A DNA stretch of 64,000 nt from JAFAGX01 sp035623335 (GCA_035623335.1 DASPTQ010000253.1:1-64000), one strand, 5' to 3'. Shown: positions 32,691 to 41,855, counted from the stretch's first letter. The notes: generated by a model not told the origin, from the letters alone. Numbers and translations are program-made.

Positions 32691-33851
32691 CTACACGGCG
32701 ACCGTCACCGAGGTTTCGGTTCTTGCCACCGGCCGGTACAGCGTGTCCCGTTCAACGGGTTCGCGACCCGCTTCGCGAATCAGCCGGATCAGCTCTTGGC
32801 GCCGCATGCCCTGTGGTGTCGTGGCTCCCGCGTCGTGGTAGATCTTCTCTTCGACAACTGTGCCGTCAATGTCGTCCGCGCCGAATCGCAGGGAAATCTG
32901 CGCAATCTTAGGTGTCAACATTTGCCAATAGGCCTTGATATGAGGGAAGTTATCCAGCACCAGGCGGCTGACGGCAATCTGTCCGATATCGAGACGGCCC
33001 GTGGTTCTTGGCAGGTGTTGCAGCTGCGTATGGTCGGGATGGAATGCCAGGGGAATAAAGGTCTGAAAACCGCCGGTTTCTTCTTGCAGAGCGCGCAATT
33101 TTAGAAGATGGTCGACGCGGTCTTCATCATTCTCGACATGGCCATACAACATGGTGGCATTGGATTTCAGACCAATCAGATGAGCGGTTCTCGCAGTCTC
33201 CAACCACTGGTCGCCGTTGATTTTGTGATCGCAGATGATGTGGCGCACACGCTCGGCAAAAATCTCCGCGCCACCCCCGGGTAGAGAATCCACGCCAGCA
33301 GCCTTCAACTGCTCCAGAGTCTCGCGAATGGAGAGCTTGGCGCGCTTGGCCAAATATGCGACCTCAACCATGGTAAACGCCTTCAGGTGCACCTGCGGAA
33401 ATCGCTGCCTGAGCCCCGAAACCAGATCGAGGAAATACTGAAACGGCAGGTCGGGATGCAATCCGCCGACAATGTGAAACTCCGTAACCGCTTCGTTGTA
33501 GCCGGAAGAGGCTGTCTCGAATGCTTCTTCGAGTGCCATGGTGTAGGCGCCAGGCGTGTCTTTTTTGCGGCCGAAGGCACATAAGCGGCAAGCCGCTACA
33601 CAAACATTCGTAGGATTCAGATGGCGATTGACGTTGAAGTAAGTCCGATCGCCATGCATGCGCTCGCGGACGTGATTGGCCATCCAGCCGACGGCCAGAA
33701 TGTCTGGCGTGCGATAGAGAGCGAGCGCGTCGTCCGCACTCAGTCGCCGGTGAGCGACGACTTTCTCATAAACGCGCTCCAGTCGCGGATCGTTCGTTTG
33801 AAAGGGATGGGCGCCTGCCATTCGCTTTTGATGATACCGCAGAGAAGTCAT
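32691..33851 (-). CDS. mqnE: Aminodeoxyfutalosine synthase, radical SAM (menaquinone biosynthesis)
   Basis: MqnE joins the chorismate-derived 3-[(1-carboxyvinyl)oxy]benzoate to adenosine (from SAM) to give aminofutalosine in the futalosine route to menaquinone. The radical SAM cluster CVAACRLC follows NPTN, as in MqnE/MqnC. The segment EFHIVGGLHPDLPFQYFLDL is the MqnE form, whereas MqnC tends to have GGLNP. LPGGGAEIFAERVR and LRFGADDIDGTVVEEKI are also typical. The length (about 386 aa) fits. The exact start is uncertain: ATGs at 33851 and 33821 both precede conserved sequence, and neither has a strong ribosome binding site. A UbiA-type prenyltransferase for a later step lies at 36765-37631. 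Confidence 0.92.
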   Translation of the reverse strand: MTSLRYHQKRMAGAHPFQTNDPRLERVYEKVVAHRRLSADDALALYRTPDILAVGWMANHVRERMHGDRTYFNVNRHLNPTNVCVAACRLCAFGRKKDTPGAYTMALEEAFETASSGYNEAVTEFHIVGGLHPDLPFQYFLDLVSGLRQRFPQVHLKAFTMVEVAYLAKRAKLSIRETLEQLKAAGVDSLPGGGAEIFAERVRHIICDHKINGDQWLETARTAHLIGLKSNATMLYGHVENDEDRVDHLLKLRALQEETGGFQTFIPLAFHPDHTQLQHLPRTTGRLDIGQIAVSRLVLDNFPHIKAYWQMLTPKIAQISLRFGADDIDGTVVEEKIYHDAGATTPQGMRRQELIRLIREAGREPVERDTLYRPVARTETSVTVAV

Positions 33852-33947
33852 GGAAGTCACAGTGCCAAGATTTGCAGGTAGCCTAGGAAGCACTCAGTAG
33901 AACCTTGCCATTCGTGAGGGTTGATCCTTGGCCGGTGCCTGAAGCTC

Positions 33948-34244
33948 CTACCCACCGGCGATGGCCCCAAGGACGACGAAAGGTTCCTGCCCGGACGCAA
34001 CACTCTCTGGGAGCGGAGTGTCCGGAGATTCATGGGAAAGATCTTCCTCACAGGCAAAGAAGCGCAGGAAGGGCCTTCGCTGGTGCGTGGCGTGGTCGCG
34101 AATGGCTCCTCGGAGCATCGGGTACTTGGCTTCGAGTTCATCAAGGATCGAGCGCTGCGTGACCGGACCCTCGACCTGGAGTGTGAGTTCGCTGCCGACG
34201 CGCGCCAGGTTTCGGAGATGGAATGGGAGTATGACTCGGACCAT
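33948..34244 (-). CDS. MoaD/ThiS-like ubiquitin-fold protein ending in Gly-Gly
   Basis: The 98-residue protein has a beta-grasp pattern and ends VVLGAIAGG. A C-terminal Gly-Gly is the hallmark of sulfur-carrier proteins such as MoaD and ThiS, where it is adenylated and thiocarboxylated by an E1-like enzyme. Unlike classic MoaD it has a longer middle segment (RPFLRFFACEEDLSHESPD) before the tail. No E1-like, cysteine desulfurase or molybdopterin gene is adjacent. It lies 71 bp downstream of a BNR-repeat protein on the same strand. Function with that partner is unknown. Confidence 0.75.
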   Translation of the reverse strand: MVRVILPFHLRNLARVGSELTLQVEGPVTQRSILDELEAKYPMLRGAIRDHATHQRRPFLRFFACEEDLSHESPDTPLPESVASGQEPFVVLGAIAGG

Positions 34245-34315
34245 AGTAGGAGCTCGTGGAACGGAAGAGCCGAGATTCTAGGGCTCGGCTCGACCCACCA
34301 GGCTTTCACCGCAAC

Positions 34316-35431
34316 TCACGCGATCGTCTGCACTTCGACCGAAAGCACGGCCGGGAGGTCGCGCACGATAGGAGCCCAGCTATCTCCCCCATCGGGGGAT
34401 GCGTAGACCTGACCACCGGTGGTACCGAAGTAGATGCCGCATTCGTCGAGCGAATCGACCGCCATCGCATCGCGCAGCACGTTTATAAAGCAGTTGGTTT
34501 GCGGCAGGCCTTGGGTGAGCGGTTCCCACTGGTTTCCGCCGGTGCGACTTCGGAACACGCGTAGCTTGCCCTCGTGCACGTAGTGCTCGGAATCGCTCTT
34601 GATCGGAACGACGTAAATAGTCTCCGGCTCGTGAGCATGAACGTCGATCACAAACCCGAAATCGGTCGGCAGGTTGCCGCTCACCTCCTTCCACTGTTCA
34701 CCGGCATCGTCGCTGCGCATGACGTCCCAATGTTTCTGCATAAATAGTACGCTCGGACACGACTTGTGCATGGCCATATGGTGAACGCAGTGTCCGACCT
34801 CGGCCGTGGGATTGGGGATGTATTGGGAGTGGAGTCCGCGATTGATCGGTTTCCAGGTCTGGCCACCGTCATCCGTTCGGAAGGCACCCGCCGCCGAGAT
34901 TGCAATCCACATCCGTTGGGAATGGCTGGGGTCGAGCAGGATCGTATGCAGGCACAGGCCGCCCGCGCCCGGCTGCCATTGCGGACCCGTTCCGTGCCCC
35001 CGTAATCCTGGGAGCTCCTGCCAGTTCTTTCCTCCGTCCGTGGTGCAAAACAGGGCCGCATCCTCAACCCCTGCGTAGACCATGTCAGGATCGGTGAGCG
35101 AGGGCTCCAAATGCCAGACGCGTTTGAATTCCCACGGATGCGGCGTGCCGTCGTACCATTGGTGAGTTCCCGGCGTGCCATCGTAGGCGAACTTGTTTCC
35201 GACGGGTTCCCATGTCTTTCCCCCGTCGTTGGATCGCTGGATCTGCTGCCCAAACCATCCGCTCGACTGCGAGGCGTACAGTCGGTTGGGATCAGCCGGG
35301 GATCCCTTAAGGTGATAAATCTCCCAGCCGGCGAAGTGTGGGCCAAGAACCTCCCATTTCTTGCGCTTGCCGTCTGACTCCAGTATGAAGGCTCCCTTTC
35401 GTGTCCCCGCCAGAACTCGCACTTTGCTCAT
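34316..35431 (-). CDS. BNR/VPS10-like repeat (sialidase-type beta-propeller) protein
   Basis: The 371-residue product contains several Asp-box repeats of the S-x-D-x-G-x-T-W type: SNDGGKTWEPV, TTDGGKNWQEL, TDDGGQTWKPI, SDDAGEQWKEV and SPDGGDSWAPI. These mark a beta-propeller like that of sialidases and Vps10-type proteins. No signal peptide is seen (start MSKVRVLAGTRKGAFIL), so it is probably cytosolic, and the sialidase catalytic residues cannot be assigned. GAGGAG precedes the ATG. It is followed by a MoaD-like gene. I would not call it a sialidase. Confidence 0.75.
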   Translation of the reverse strand: MSKVRVLAGTRKGAFILESDGKRKKWEVLGPHFAGWEIYHLKGSPADPNRLYASQSSGWFGQQIQRSNDGGKTWEPVGNKFAYDGTPGTHQWYDGTPHPWEFKRVWHLEPSLTDPDMVYAGVEDAALFCTTDGGKNWQELPGLRGHGTGPQWQPGAGGLCLHTILLDPSHSQRMWIAISAAGAFRTDDGGQTWKPINRGLHSQYIPNPTAEVGHCVHHMAMHKSCPSVLFMQKHWDVMRSDDAGEQWKEVSGNLPTDFGFVIDVHAHEPETIYVVPIKSDSEHYVHEGKLRVFRSRTGGNQWEPLTQGLPQTNCFINVLRDAMAVDSLDECGIYFGTTGGQVYASPDGGDSWAPIVRDLPAVLSVEVQTIA

Positions 35432-35650
35432 TTACGTCTCCTCTCAGGCAGCGCTGTGACCCTGCTAACAACGTGACGTAGACAACACCACGTGTCGCCC
35501 CAAAAGTAACAGACTCATAGAAGCCAGGTCTTCGATCGGCTTGACCCCGTATGAAAGCATTCGCTCGTCCGGAATGTCAGCCCACGCTCGAGAGCTCGTA
35601 CCGGCACCCGGGCGCAGGCTCATTCCTAATTCACTCGCGTCGGATGAGCC

Positions 35651-36112
35651 TCAGGCCGCTTTTGAAACCTGAGAGGCCATCTGTTTCATGAACTGCCGCA
35701 TAGCGGCAATCTGACCGGGGGAGCGTTTCTCCGTCCAGGTCTCATAACGCTGTGCAGCTTTTTCCAGGTTAGCGAGAAAGTGCAGGTTTGCAAACCGTTC
35801 CCGGGCCTGGGCGATGATGGGCTTCACTCTCTCCCAGACCCCAAAGAATTCGCCGCTGGTCTCAAAAAACAGGTCTTCGTAGAGCAAACCGTAGTTAAGG
35901 AGCGCGCACGCTTGATCCCAATAGCTAAGAACCATCATTGCGAACACACCGTTTTCTGTTCCCGGTCCTGCGATTCGCATCGAATCCTCGAAGCTGTCCA
36001 CGAAGTAGTTCTTGAAAAACCAGTCGCGTGCCTGCCGCAAGCGGGCCTCCCGGCGCAGATCGTAGACCTGCAGGTGGAGTTGCGCTTGTGCGTGTGTGGG
36101 TTTTGTCGCCAT
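35651..36112 (-). CDS. Hypothetical protein (DUF4760-like)
   Basis: The 153-residue protein is helical and soluble, starting MATKPTHAQAQLHLQVYDLR and containing RDWFFKNYFVDSFEDSM and an aromatic-rich FFETSGEFFGVWERV. I think it belongs to a small hypothetical family with DUF4760-like character, but function is unknown. The ATG at 36112 is chosen because GGAG lies 9 bases upstream; the ATG at 36121 would be too close to it. A minus-strand HxlR regulator gene lies immediately upstream. Confidence 0.6.
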   Translation of the reverse strand: MATKPTHAQAQLHLQVYDLRREARLRQARDWFFKNYFVDSFEDSMRIAGPGTENGVFAMMVLSYWDQACALLNYGLLYEDLFFETSGEFFGVWERVKPIIAQARERFANLHFLANLEKAAQRYETWTEKRSPGQIAAMRQFMKQMASQVSKAA

Positions 36113-36171
36113 GATCGTCATCTCCTTTCAATTGTCTTTCGTGATTAACTGGCGGGTTCACCCTTTTCCGT

Positions 36172-36666
36172 TCATTTGTGGCGGACCTGCCAAAGCGGCT
36201 TGGGTAACAATGGAGTTGGGTCGCGCCGTTGCCAGCGACGACGGACTTCAGCCAAGACTTGTTTCCGATTTCTGGCCATGGTCTCGATCGTGGCACAAAG
36301 CGCTCCGGTCTGTTCGTGCCTTGCTCCCCAAATCAGCAAATCCAAGAGGACGGGAGCCAAATCGATACCTTTCTCCGTTAGTCGATAGTTCACTCTGCGC
36401 GTGTCGCTGGTATCCGGTTCGGCGGCGATGATTCCTGAAGTCGCCAGCCTGTGCAGGCGATCGGCCAAAATGTTGCTGGCAATGCCTTCGCCCGACTCCT
36501 GGAACTCCTTGAAGGTGCGAAATCCGCGAACCATGAGGTCGCGGATGATCAGCAGGGACCAGCGATCGCCCAGTATTTCGAGCGAGATGCTTACCGGGCA
36601 GCCGGATCGGTGTTGTGACTTGGACTTACCCGACACCAGCGAGATGGTATCAAGATTTACTTTCAT
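36172..36666 (-). CDS. HxlR-family transcriptional regulator
   Basis: The 164-residue protein has the HxlR winged-helix signature: CPVSISLEILGDRWSLLIIR, DLMVRGFRTFKEF, then GIASNILADRLHRLATSGII and RRVNYRLTEKG. HxlR proteins are MarR-like dimers that often sense electrophiles or formaldehyde, sometimes with a Cys near the N terminus; here Cys23 precedes the conserved PVS. It is in the same orientation as the downstream hypothetical gene, 59 bp away, and may control it or itself. Confidence 0.88.
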   Translation of the reverse strand: MKVNLDTISLVSGKSKSQHRSGCPVSISLEILGDRWSLLIIRDLMVRGFRTFKEFQESGEGIASNILADRLHRLATSGIIAAEPDTSDTRRVNYRLTEKGIDLAPVLLDLLIWGARHEQTGALCATIETMARNRKQVLAEVRRRWQRRDPTPLLPKPLWQVRHK

Positions 36667-36764
36667 CTTGCAAGTGATGTCGCCGAGAATAAGTTGAGGC
36701 GGTCTTGCAGAGAAGCAGAAGGAAATGCAGGGATCCCGGCTTTAGCAGCTTGCGCGGGAGACGC

Positions 36765-37631
36765 TCAGCGTCGCACGAACAGATCTCCTGCGATGAAAAG
36801 GAAGAAGACAACTGAGATCACGCCATTGGTCGTGAAAAAAGCGGCATTGAGCTTGGATAGATCGCTCGGTGTGACCATCGAGTGTTCGTAGCCGAGCAAA
36901 AGGGCCACGGCTGCAACTCCCGTCATGGCGACCCAGCCTAGGCCGAATACGACGACTAGGCTCAGCAATAACAGCAGCATGGCGAGATGAAATCCGCGTG
37001 CGATCCAAAGCGATCGGCCGATGCCGCAATAGCGTGGGATGGAGTGCAATCCACTCTGACGATCGAACTCGTAATCTTGACAGGCGTACAGAACATCAAA
37101 GCCGCCACCCCAAAACGTGACCGCTGCGGTTAACAGGAGAATTCGCGGATCAAGTGAGCCCCTAACCGCGATCCACGCTGCCGAAGGCGCCATCCCCATG
37201 GCGAATCCCAGCACCAAGTGAGACCAACGTGTGAACCGCTTGGTGAAGGAGTAGAGCAATAGAATGGCGAGAGCCAGCGGAGAAAGGACGAACGACAAGC
37301 GGTTGAGTTGCGCGGCGGCGAAGACGAATATCGCGGAAGAAACAACCACGAAGCGGGCGACGAACCCGCGGGTCAAAGTTCCGGCAGGAAGTGCGCGAGC
37401 ACGAGTGCGCGGATTGGCCGCGTCGAGCGAGGCGTCAGCCAGACGGTTGAAGGCCATGGCCGCGGAACGCGCAGCAACCATCGCGATGATGATCCATAGA
37501 AGCGCATGTCTGCTCGGTAGGCCGTGTGCGGCGAGCATGGCGCCGCAGAGCGCAAATGGCAGCACAAAAATGGAGTGCTCCCACTTGATCATTTCCAAGG
37601 TCACGCGCAGATTGTGGAGTACCCGCACCAA
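36765..37631 (-). CDS. UbiA-family polyprenyltransferase (MqnP-like)
   Basis: The 288-residue integral membrane protein has about eight helices and the two Asp-rich UbiA motifs: NRLADASLDAANPRTRAR (first) and DYEFDRQSGLHSIP (second). These bind the Mg-diphosphate of the polyprenyl donor. In organisms with the futalosine pathway the MqnP homologue prenylates the naphthoate precursor of menaquinone, and mqnE lies about 3 kb away on the same strand, so MqnP is the likely role. A 4-hydroxybenzoate prenyltransferase is the alternative annotation, but no ubiquinone genes are seen. The start is a TTG or the following GTG. Confidence 0.8.
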   Translation of the reverse strand: MVRVLHNLRVTLEMIKWEHSIFVLPFALCGAMLAAHGLPSRHALLWIIIAMVAARSAAMAFNRLADASLDAANPRTRARALPAGTLTRGFVARFVVVSSAIFVFAAAQLNRLSFVLSPLALAILLLYSFTKRFTRWSHLVLGFAMGMAPSAAWIAVRGSLDPRILLLTAAVTFWGGGFDVLYACQDYEFDRQSGLHSIPRYCGIGRSLWIARGFHLAMLLLLLSLVVVFGLGWVAMTGVAAVALLLGYEHSMVTPSDLSKLNAAFFTTNGVISVVFFLFIAGDLFVRR

Positions 37632-37744
37632 GAGATTGTAAAGCAGATCTCTTACACAGTGAGGAGCAGCCCCTGGCGTTGGGATGTCGGGACGAGGAAT
37701 CCTGATGGCGGATACCTCATGCCTGAGGGTCAGTACTTGATAGG

Positions 37745-38419
37745 CTAATCCTTCTCAGGAGGTTCCTGGGTGCTGATGAGGGGTACGAACCGGCACTTCT
37801 CCAGATTCACGATAAGCGCCTGGCCATCTTCCTTCCGAACAAACTGCAGGCTCTGGGCGTACCCCGGACCGACCGGTGCGACCATGCGGCCGCCCTCGCG
37901 CAACTGCGCGAACAATTCTGGCGGGATTCGCGATGCTGCTGCCGCCACGACGATGGCATCGAACGGAGCTCGCTCGGCAAGGCCTTGGCTGCCGTCACCA
38001 ATGACAATGGTGATGTTGTGATATCCGAGGCGATCGAGGGTGTGTGCGGCAGAACGGGCCAAGGCAGGAAGCCGTTCCACCGAAAATACTTCACGAGCCA
38101 ATTCTGCGAGCAGCGCGGATTGATAGCCGGAGCCAGTGCCGATCTCGAGGACCCGTTCCGACCCGTCTAAGGCCAACGCCTGGAGCATCACGGCAACGAT
38201 GTAAGGTTGGGAGACCGTCTGACCTTGGCCAATGGGAACAGGGTGGTCTCCATAGGCCTGGGAGCGGAACCCCTCCCCCACGAATTCGTGGCGAGGCACG
38301 CGAGCCATGGCGGCAAGCACTCGTTCGTCGTGGATGCCTCGGGCGCGAAGCTGCGTACTCAGCATGAGCTCGCGCTGAACAGAGAAATCTTCCACTTTCA
38401 TTGCCGTCGTGTTCTCCAT
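37745..38419 (-). CDS. pcm: Protein-L-isoaspartate O-methyltransferase
   Basis: Pcm methylates isoaspartyl residues in aged proteins using SAM, starting their repair. The product has the family's N-terminal RARGIHDERVLAAMARVPRH, the substrate loop GQGQTVSQPYIVA and the SAM motif VLEIGTGSGYQSALLA. PFDAIVVAAAASRIP follows, and the protein ends shortly after an REGGRMVAPVG segment. About 224 residues is typical. The frame is open to 38488, but conservation begins near the ATG at 38401 or the one at 38419. It is monocistronic as far as can be seen. Confidence 0.93.
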   Translation of the reverse strand: MENTTAMKVEDFSVQRELMLSTQLRARGIHDERVLAAMARVPRHEFVGEGFRSQAYGDHPVPIGQGQTVSQPYIVAVMLQALALDGSERVLEIGTGSGYQSALLAELAREVFSVERLPALARSAAHTLDRLGYHNITIVIGDGSQGLAERAPFDAIVVAAAASRIPPELFAQLREGGRMVAPVGPGYAQSLQFVRKEDGQALIVNLEKCRFVPLISTQEPPEKD

Positions 38420-38584
38420 TCTAGTCGGAGAGGCACAGCCGAGTTGCATCCTCTTAGCGCCACTTCTAAGAAAGTTCCCAGCCGCCATGAACCGAGCCGG
38501 CGAATATCGGCACGGTGGAATCCGTCAGAAGCCGCATTTACTGAGTACGGTACTAGACGCTAGAATGCCTGCACCGATGAGGAA

Positions 38585-39811
38585 ATGCGCCTGACAGGGA
38601 CTACTTGGAAGTTGATGCAATCGCCGATGGTAGTTTTCGTGATTGCGTTGAGCATCAGGCTGTGGGCTGCATCACAGCTGCTGCCGGAAAAGGCCGAGCC
38701 TTATTTTTATCGATACAATGAGCCGTCGCGAATCGCTTCGGCGCTGGTTTCCGGACATGGCTACAGCTCACCTTGGCCTGACACGCCCTTGCTTGCGACT
38801 GCCCAGCAGCCACCGGCTTATCCGCTTCTACTGGCGGCTATTTTCAGAGTTTTCGGATCCTACAGTATGTCCTCCCTGTGGACAGCGGTGACCTTGAATG
38901 CGATTTTTGCCGGCCTGACCGGGATCACCATACTTCGAATCGGAGTCACAACCTTTGGCATGCCCGTGGGAGTTCTGTCGGCTTGGATCTGGGCTTGTTG
39001 GCTGTACGAGGCAGCCGTCTCTATTCGCTTATGGGAGAGTGCACTTTCGGCACTCTGGCTCTCCATTTCTTTACTCCTTTTGCCCGCCGTGGCGGCTTCG
39101 ACCCGTGCTGCAAGATGGCTGTCGTTCGGATTGCTGGCCGGTATCGCGGCTCTGACCAATACAACTTTGCTAGCCGTCTTTGCTTTTCTTTGGCTATGGC
39201 TCTGGATCAGCTGTCGCGGTCAAGGTCGATCTTCTACTCGCTGGTTGCTGGTTTCCATTGCGATGTGCTTGCTCGTGGTGACACCGTGGACGATTCGCAA
39301 TTATGTAGTCTTCCACAGGTTGATCCCGGTGCGGGATAATTTCGGCCTTGAATTCTGGATCGGAAATCATGATGTGACGAACCCTAACGACTTCCCACTG
39401 ATCAACCCGGCGGACTACAACCGATTGGGCGAGATCAAATTTATGGAATCCAAGCTCCAGGGCGGCCTACAGTTCGTTCGCCAATATCCACGACAGTTTT
39501 GGCGCTTAACACTTGGGCGCACCCGCCGCTTTTGGACGGAACCGGGAGGGTCGGCGTGGCCATGGATTAGCCTTTTGTCATGGCTGGGAGTGCTTCTTGC
39601 CGTCTGGCGCAAAGGACTCGAGGCTATACCGTATCTGGGGGTGTTGCTGACTTTCCCGCTGGTGTACTACGTAACCCACACCTTTCCCACCTATCGGCAT
39701 CCCATAGAACCTGAGATGCTTCTCCTGGCGGCGTACGCGACGGTCACGGTTGCACAGATGATCGGCGCACATCGATCTCGGAACCGACTGGGCAGGAACC
39801 CCCACCCCTGA
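38585..39811 (+). CDS. Membrane glycosyltransferase-like protein (GT-C/ArnT-PMT type)
   Basis: The 408-residue product has about ten hydrophobic helices and the GT-C layout. A first extracytoplasmic loop carries an acidic residue (EPYFYRYNEPSRIASALVSG), followed by a GxGYSSPW segment resembling those of PMT/ArnT-like transferases that use lipid-linked sugars. The ATG is directly preceded by GAGGAA. It is followed by a probable hairpin terminator, then a family 2 glycosyltransferase and a methyltransferase, so it may belong to a surface glycan set. The donor and acceptor are unknown. Confidence 0.7.
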   Translation: MRLTGTTWKLMQSPMVVFVIALSIRLWAASQLLPEKAEPYFYRYNEPSRIASALVSGHGYSSPWPDTPLLATAQQPPAYPLLLAAIFRVFGSYSMSSLWTAVTLNAIFAGLTGITILRIGVTTFGMPVGVLSAWIWACWLYEAAVSIRLWESALSALWLSISLLLLPAVAASTRAARWLSFGLLAGIAALTNTTLLAVFAFLWLWLWISCRGQGRSSTRWLLVSIAMCLLVVTPWTIRNYVVFHRLIPVRDNFGLEFWIGNHDVTNPNDFPLINPADYNRLGEIKFMESKLQGGLQFVRQYPRQFWRLTLGRTRRFWTEPGGSAWPWISLLSWLGVLLAVWRKGLEAIPYLGVLLTFPLVYYVTHTFPTYRHPIEPEMLLLAAYATVTVAQMIGAHRSRNRLGRNPHP

Positions 39812-39828
39812 CCGGCATCCTCCTCAAT

Positions 39829-39868
39829 CCTCGCCTCCGCCGCCGCGCAGCTCGCGGCAATGGCGAGG
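39829..39868. terminator. Extended GC-rich hairpin after the GT-C gene
   Basis: An inner stem GCCGCG-CAGCT-CGCGGC and an outer stem CCTCGCC/GGCGAGG together form a 40-nt hairpin starting 18 bp after the stop at 39811. No T-tract follows, so it may be a weak or factor-assisted terminator. Confidence 0.35.
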
Positions 39869-40011
39869 TGGGCGCAGACGGATTCGTCGCGTGGCTGCTC
39901 GTTGACCTAGGCGTCCATTTCCGGCGCAACCTTCTCATGTAAACTAAGGCAACCAACGCCTCGACTTAGCCGGAAAAAGCTCGTAACTGGCGAGGTTGCG
40001 AAATACAGTCC

Positions 40012-41211
40012 ATGTCGCCTAGGTTGCCGTCGAGTTCTAAACCTGCCGAAGATGGCCAGCGGAAGGGATGCGAGCTTTCGGTAATCATGCCGTGTCTGAA
40101 TGAAGAAGGCACCCTCGCGGACTGCATCGAGCGGATTCAGAAAACCCTTCAAGAGAACCATATCGCAGGCGAAATCATTGTCGCCGACAATGGCAGCCAC
40201 GATAAGTCGCCCGAAATCGCACGGAGTATGGGGGTGCAGGTCGTCTCGGTCGAGGGCAAAGGCTACGGAAGCGCTCTGATGGGAGGGATTGCCTCGGCTC
40301 GCGGCGAATACATCGTTATCGGAGATGCAGATGGCAGCTATGATTTCGCGCAAATCCCCTTGTTTCTCGAGAGACTGAGAGCGGGGTACCAATTAGTTAT
40401 GGGAAACCGCTTCGCCGGCGGGATTCAACCGGGCGCGATGCCGCCTCTGCATCGTTATTTGGGGAATCCTTTGCTGACGGCGATTGGCCGTCTCTTCTTC
40501 AGGGCAAAGTGCCACGATTTCTATTGCGGCTTACGCGGCTTTACCAGGACGGCTTATGAGAGCATGACTCTGCGCACTACCGGCATGGAATTCGCCAGCG
40601 AAATGGTGGTAAAGGCGTCGCTTTTCAACTTGCCAGTCTGCGAGATTCCAACCACACTCTCGCCCGACCGGCGTACCGGAAAGTCCCATCTTCGCACTTG
40701 GCATGATGGTTTCCGAGGCCTGCGCTTCTTGCTCCTCTACAGTCCGCGCTGGCTGTTTCTGTATCCTGGGCTGGCCCTTCTTCTTGCCGGTGTTGCGACG
40801 GCGGCTTGGCTCTTACCTAGCCCCAGAAAGATCGGCCACAGTTTTCTGGATATCCATACTCTTTTATATGGGGCGGTAGCCATCCTCACCGGATCGCAGG
40901 CTGTGGTCTTCGCATTCTTTACCAAAGTGTTTGGCATAACGGAAGGTCTTCTGCCGGAGGATCCGCGCCTGAAAAGGGTTTTTCGCGTGTTAACGCTCGA
41001 AAGAGGACTGCTCGTGGGCGCAATGTTGCTGCTGGCCGGTGTCGCCGTGGCCACTTACTCCGCCTACATCTGGAGCCGTTCCGGCTTTGGACCCATGAAC
41101 CCTTTCATCCTGGTACGACTGGTAGCGGCCGCGCTGGTGTTAATCACTTTGGGGGTTGAGATTGTTCTTTCCAGTTTCTTCCTGAGTATTCTTGCCCTCG
41201 CCCGTAAGTAA
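40012..41211 (+). CDS. Family 2 glycosyltransferase with C-terminal membrane helices
   Basis: The 399-residue product has an N-terminal GT-A domain: SVIMPCLNEEGTLADCIERI starts the fold, GEIIVADNGSHDKS gives the first Asp, and YIVIGDADGSYDFAQIP is the DxD region. MGNRFAGGIQPGAMPPLHRY and DFYCGLRGFTR follow. Four hydrophobic helices occupy the last 150 residues. This is the dolichol-phosphate-mannose-synthase-like/polyisoprenyl-phosphate glycosyltransferase type, which loads a sugar onto a lipid carrier. Such a product could feed GT-C transferases like the preceding gene. The methyltransferase gene starts 23 bp downstream, probably in the same transcript. Confidence 0.88.
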   Translation: MSPRLPSSSKPAEDGQRKGCELSVIMPCLNEEGTLADCIERIQKTLQENHIAGEIIVADNGSHDKSPEIARSMGVQVVSVEGKGYGSALMGGIASARGEYIVIGDADGSYDFAQIPLFLERLRAGYQLVMGNRFAGGIQPGAMPPLHRYLGNPLLTAIGRLFFRAKCHDFYCGLRGFTRTAYESMTLRTTGMEFASEMVVKASLFNLPVCEIPTTLSPDRRTGKSHLRTWHDGFRGLRFLLLYSPRWLFLYPGLALLLAGVATAAWLLPSPRKIGHSFLDIHTLLYGAVAILTGSQAVVFAFFTKVFGITEGLLPEDPRLKRVFRVLTLERGLLVGAMLLLAGVAVATYSAYIWSRSGFGPMNPFILVRLVAAALVLITLGVEIVLSSFFLSILALARK

Positions 41212-41234
41212 TAATAATTCTCAGGTCCCCGGAA

Positions 41235-41855
41235 ATGAATGTGCTCGACCGAGTCCACGAAGCCTACGTTCATGGCAGGCGTATTCGACGTCTTTCTGAG
41301 CATCTATCCGAAATGATCCCAGCCGGTTGCCATCTACTCGATGTTGGTTGTGGTGACGGGCAACTGGCACGATCGCTCCAGCGGAAACGTCCCGATCTTC
41401 GAATTGAGGGGGTCGAGGTTCAGCTGCGCAAACAAACTTGGATCCCTGTAACGCAATTCGATGGCATCTGTCTGCCTTATGGCGAATCACGATTTGACGG
41501 AGTCATGTTGATTGATGTTCTTCACCACACCCCTGACCCTGTGCAGCTTTTGCGCGAAGCTGTTCGCGTCTCTCGCCGCTGGGTTATTCTGAAGGACCAC
41601 ATACTGCGAGGAGCCTGGGCAGGTTTGCGCTTACGCTTCATGGACTATGTGGCGAACGCACGCTACGCAGTAGCCCTCCCCTATAACTATCTGTCGCCAG
41701 AGGAATGGACCGAACTGAGGCATGTTCTGGACTTGCATGTTACCGCGGAGGTGAAGCAGCTCGGCTTGTATCCCTGGCCACTCGATTATGTCTTTGGAGC
41801 GAACCTGCAGTTTCTTGTGCTGTTGGAACGAGCAGTTCCTCCTCAGTCGTTGTGA
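41235..41855 (+). CDS. Class I SAM-dependent methyltransferase
   Basis: The 206-residue product has the SAM motif I HLLDVGCGDGQLARSLQRK, followed by EGVEVQ (acidic end of strand 2), FDGVMLIDVLHHTPDP and a VRVSRRWVILKDH strand. This is a Methyltransf_11/UbiE-like domain of typical size. It follows a family 2 glycosyltransferase by 23 bp. Hence a role in modifying a glycan or lipid-linked intermediate is possible; the substrate cannot be deduced. Confidence 0.85.
   Translation: MNVLDRVHEAYVHGRRIRRLSEHLSEMIPAGCHLLDVGCGDGQLARSLQRKRPDLRIEGVEVQLRKQTWIPVTQFDGICLPYGESRFDGVMLIDVLHHTPDPVQLLREAVRVSRRWVILKDHILRGAWAGLRLRFMDYVANARYAVALPYNYLSPEEWTELRHVLDLHVTAEVKQLGLYPWPLDYVFGANLQFLVLLERAVPPQSL

Noticed and set aside
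34316..35431. Annotation of the BNR protein as a sialidase
   Set aside because: Asp-box repeats define the fold only; catalytic Arg/Glu/Tyr residues of sialidases could not be identified and no signal peptide is present.
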